From Streptomyces violaceorubidus (GTDB lineage Bacteria; Actinomycetota; Actinomycetes; Streptomycetales; Streptomycetaceae): a stretch of 64,000 nucleotides of DNA. The notes beneath the pieces are model-generated. The model had not been told where the DNA came from, searched no databases, and worked only from the letters and a program-made list of their open reading frames with translations. Below, piece after piece: positions 62,917 through 64,000 of this stretch; within the stretch, counting starts at the first letter, position 1; the number at the start of each line of letters is the position of its first letter. The DNA lies in the NCBI RefSeq assembly GCF_000717995.1, contig NZ_JODM01000019.1, positions 1 to 64,000 on the forward strand, written 5' to 3'. The position numbers and the translations under genes are program-made.

Positions 62917-64000
62917 GTGAGCGACAACCCCGGCCAGAACGACCAGCCCGACCCCCTCGACTCCTTCGACGAGATCATCGACGCGGAGACCACCCGCGAC
63001 CCCGACCTCGCCGTCATCGAGGCCGGCAGCCGCACCCTGCGCACCCAGGGCGGCCCCCCGCAGGCCGACGTCCCCGGGCGCCCGGAGGATCCCGAGGTGG
63101 ACGCGGCGCTGCGCGCCGTCGAGACGGAGCTGGCCACCCGCTGGGGCGAGACCAAGCTGGAGCCGTCCGTCACCAGGATCGCCGCGCTGATGGACGTACT
63201 GGGCGAGCCGCAGCGCTCGTACCCCTCGATCCACATCACCGGGACCAACGGCAAGACCTCCACCGCCCGCATGATCGAGGCCCTGCTCGGCGCCTTCGAG
63301 CTGCGCACCGGGCGGTACACCTCGCCGCACGTCCAGTCGATCACCGAGCGGATCAGCCTGGACGGGGCGCCGATCTCCGCCGAGCGGTTCGTCGAGACGT
63401 ACGCCGACATCAAGCCGTACGTCGAGATGGTCGACGCGCGGCAGGAGTACCGGCTGTCGTTCTTCGAGGTGCTGACCGGCATGGCGTACGCCGCCTTCGC
63501 CGACGCGCCCGTGGACGTGGCCGTCGTCGAGGTCGGGATGGGCGGCTCCTGGGACGCCACCAACGTCATCGACGGGGACGTCGCCGTCGTCACCCCCATC
63601 GACCTGGACCACACCGACCGGCTCGGCGAGACGCCCGGCGAGATCGCGGCCGAGAAGGCCGGCATCGTCAAGCAGGACGCCACCGTGATCCTGGCCCAGC
63701 AGCCGGTGGACGCGGCGCAGGTCATGCTGAAGAAGGCCGTCGACGTCAACGCCACCGTCGCCCGCGAGGGGCTGGAGTTCGGCGTCGTGGCCCGCGAGGT
63801 CGCCGTCGGCGGGCAGCTGGTCACCCTGCGCGGGCTCGGCGGCGAGTACACCGAGGTCTACCTGCCGCTGCACGGCGCCCACCAGGCGCACAACGCGGCG
63901 GTCGCGCTGGCCGCCGTCGAGGCGTTCTTCGGCGTCGGCGCGCAGCGTCCCGAGTCGCTGGACGTGGACACCGTGCGCAAGGCCTTCGCCTCCGTCGCCT
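62917..64000 (+). CDS. folC: Folylpolyglutamate / dihydrofolate synthase, 3' end beyond window
   Basis: The first 361 codons are present and open to the window edge. After an acidic N-terminal extension of about 60 residues, the Mur-ligase-type core shows the P-loop SIHITGTNGKTSTARMIEALL, YTSPHVQSITERISLDG, VVEVGMGGSWDATNVID, and VTPIDLDHTDRLGETPGEIAAEKAGIVK with the metal-binding residues. FolC adds glutamate to dihydropteroate and folates in the cytoplasm. It follows valS, as in mycobacteria. About the last quarter of the protein is missing. Confidence 0.95.
   Translation, partial: MSDNPGQNDQPDPLDSFDEIIDAETTRDPDLAVIEAGSRTLRTQGGPPQADVPGRPEDPEVDAALRAVETELATRWGETKLEPSVTRIAALMDVLGEPQRSYPSIHITGTNGKTSTARMIEALLGAFELRTGRYTSPHVQSITERISLDGAPISAERFVETYADIKPYVEMVDARQEYRLSFFEVLTGMAYAAFADAPVDVAVVEVGMGGSWDATNVIDGDVAVVTPIDLDHTDRLGETPGEIAAEKAGIVKQDATVILAQQPVDAAQVMLKKAVDVNATVAREGLEFGVVAREVAVGGQLVTLRGLGGEYTEVYLPLHGAHQAHNAAVALAAVEAFFGVGAQRPESLDVDTVRKAFASVA

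Noticed and set aside
60154..63891. 1245-residue minus-strand ORF across valS and folC
   Set aside because: Antisense to two well-conserved genes; composition is typical of a shadow frame.

Overview
The window is a high-G+C actinobacterial chromosome segment, almost certainly Streptomyces. The signs are strong third-position G/C, many GTG starts, TAnnnT boxes 6-9 nt before start codons (leaderless genes), paired ClpP1/ClpP2, an Rv2466c-type mycothiol-linked thioredoxin-fold protein and Streptomyces-type small membrane proteins. From memory, the right half matches the conserved folC-valS-clpX-clpP-tig-nei-rpiB-(Rv2466c)-pepN order of Mycobacterium tuberculosis. Bases 1-56 are not biological: they are an Illumina Nextera i5 adapter, so the real sequence starts at base 57 and the left edge is a contig end.

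Layout. 57-5.1 kb: an FtsX-type permease cut by the contig end, a group II truncated globin and a PCMT-like methyltransferase. 5.1-16.4 kb: seven minus-strand genes forming a signalling locus: a GlnX-like membrane protein, a GlnH-like periplasmic-type binding protein, a coiled-coil protein, a PknG-like Ser/Thr kinase, a PP2C phosphatase, a vWA protein and a zinc-ribbon/FHA protein. Together they supply sensor, writer, eraser, scaffold and reader, and three of them carry zinc ribbons. I consider this the most interesting system here. 16.6-23.5 kb: a glycoside uptake operon (ROK repressor, binding lipoprotein, two permeases, GH4 glycosidase, BadF-type sugar kinase) with a palindrome upstream. 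23.6-31.4 kb: MscS channel, HNH protein, 4-alpha-glucanotransferase, a MarR/EamA pair over a 15-bp repeat array, then a scarred segment holding an EamA-LysR deletion chimera and a duplicated LysR gene end.

31.4-44.1 kb: two paralogous PepN aminopeptidases bracketing a DUF1203-like protein, Asd, an ECF sigma/anti-sigma pair, a secreted serine hydrolase and an AbiEi/DUF559-like protein; then the Rv2466c-like protein and SodF with a predicted Nur box. 44.2-53.9 kb: an amino-acid permease relic, BioY, an intact permease, RpiB, Nei, an Eis-like acetyltransferase, a SpoIIE phosphatase, an HD hydrolase, an acyltransferase, a 0.7-kb gene-free stretch and a 64-aa membrane protein. 53.96-64 kb: tRNA-Gly(TCC), tRNA-Pro(TGG), trigger factor, ClpP1-ClpP2 behind a predicted ClgR box, ClpX, a Pro/Gln/Tyr-rich membrane protein, ValS and the 5' part of FolC, which runs off the right edge.

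All calls rest on reading the sequence and on family knowledge; no database search was run.
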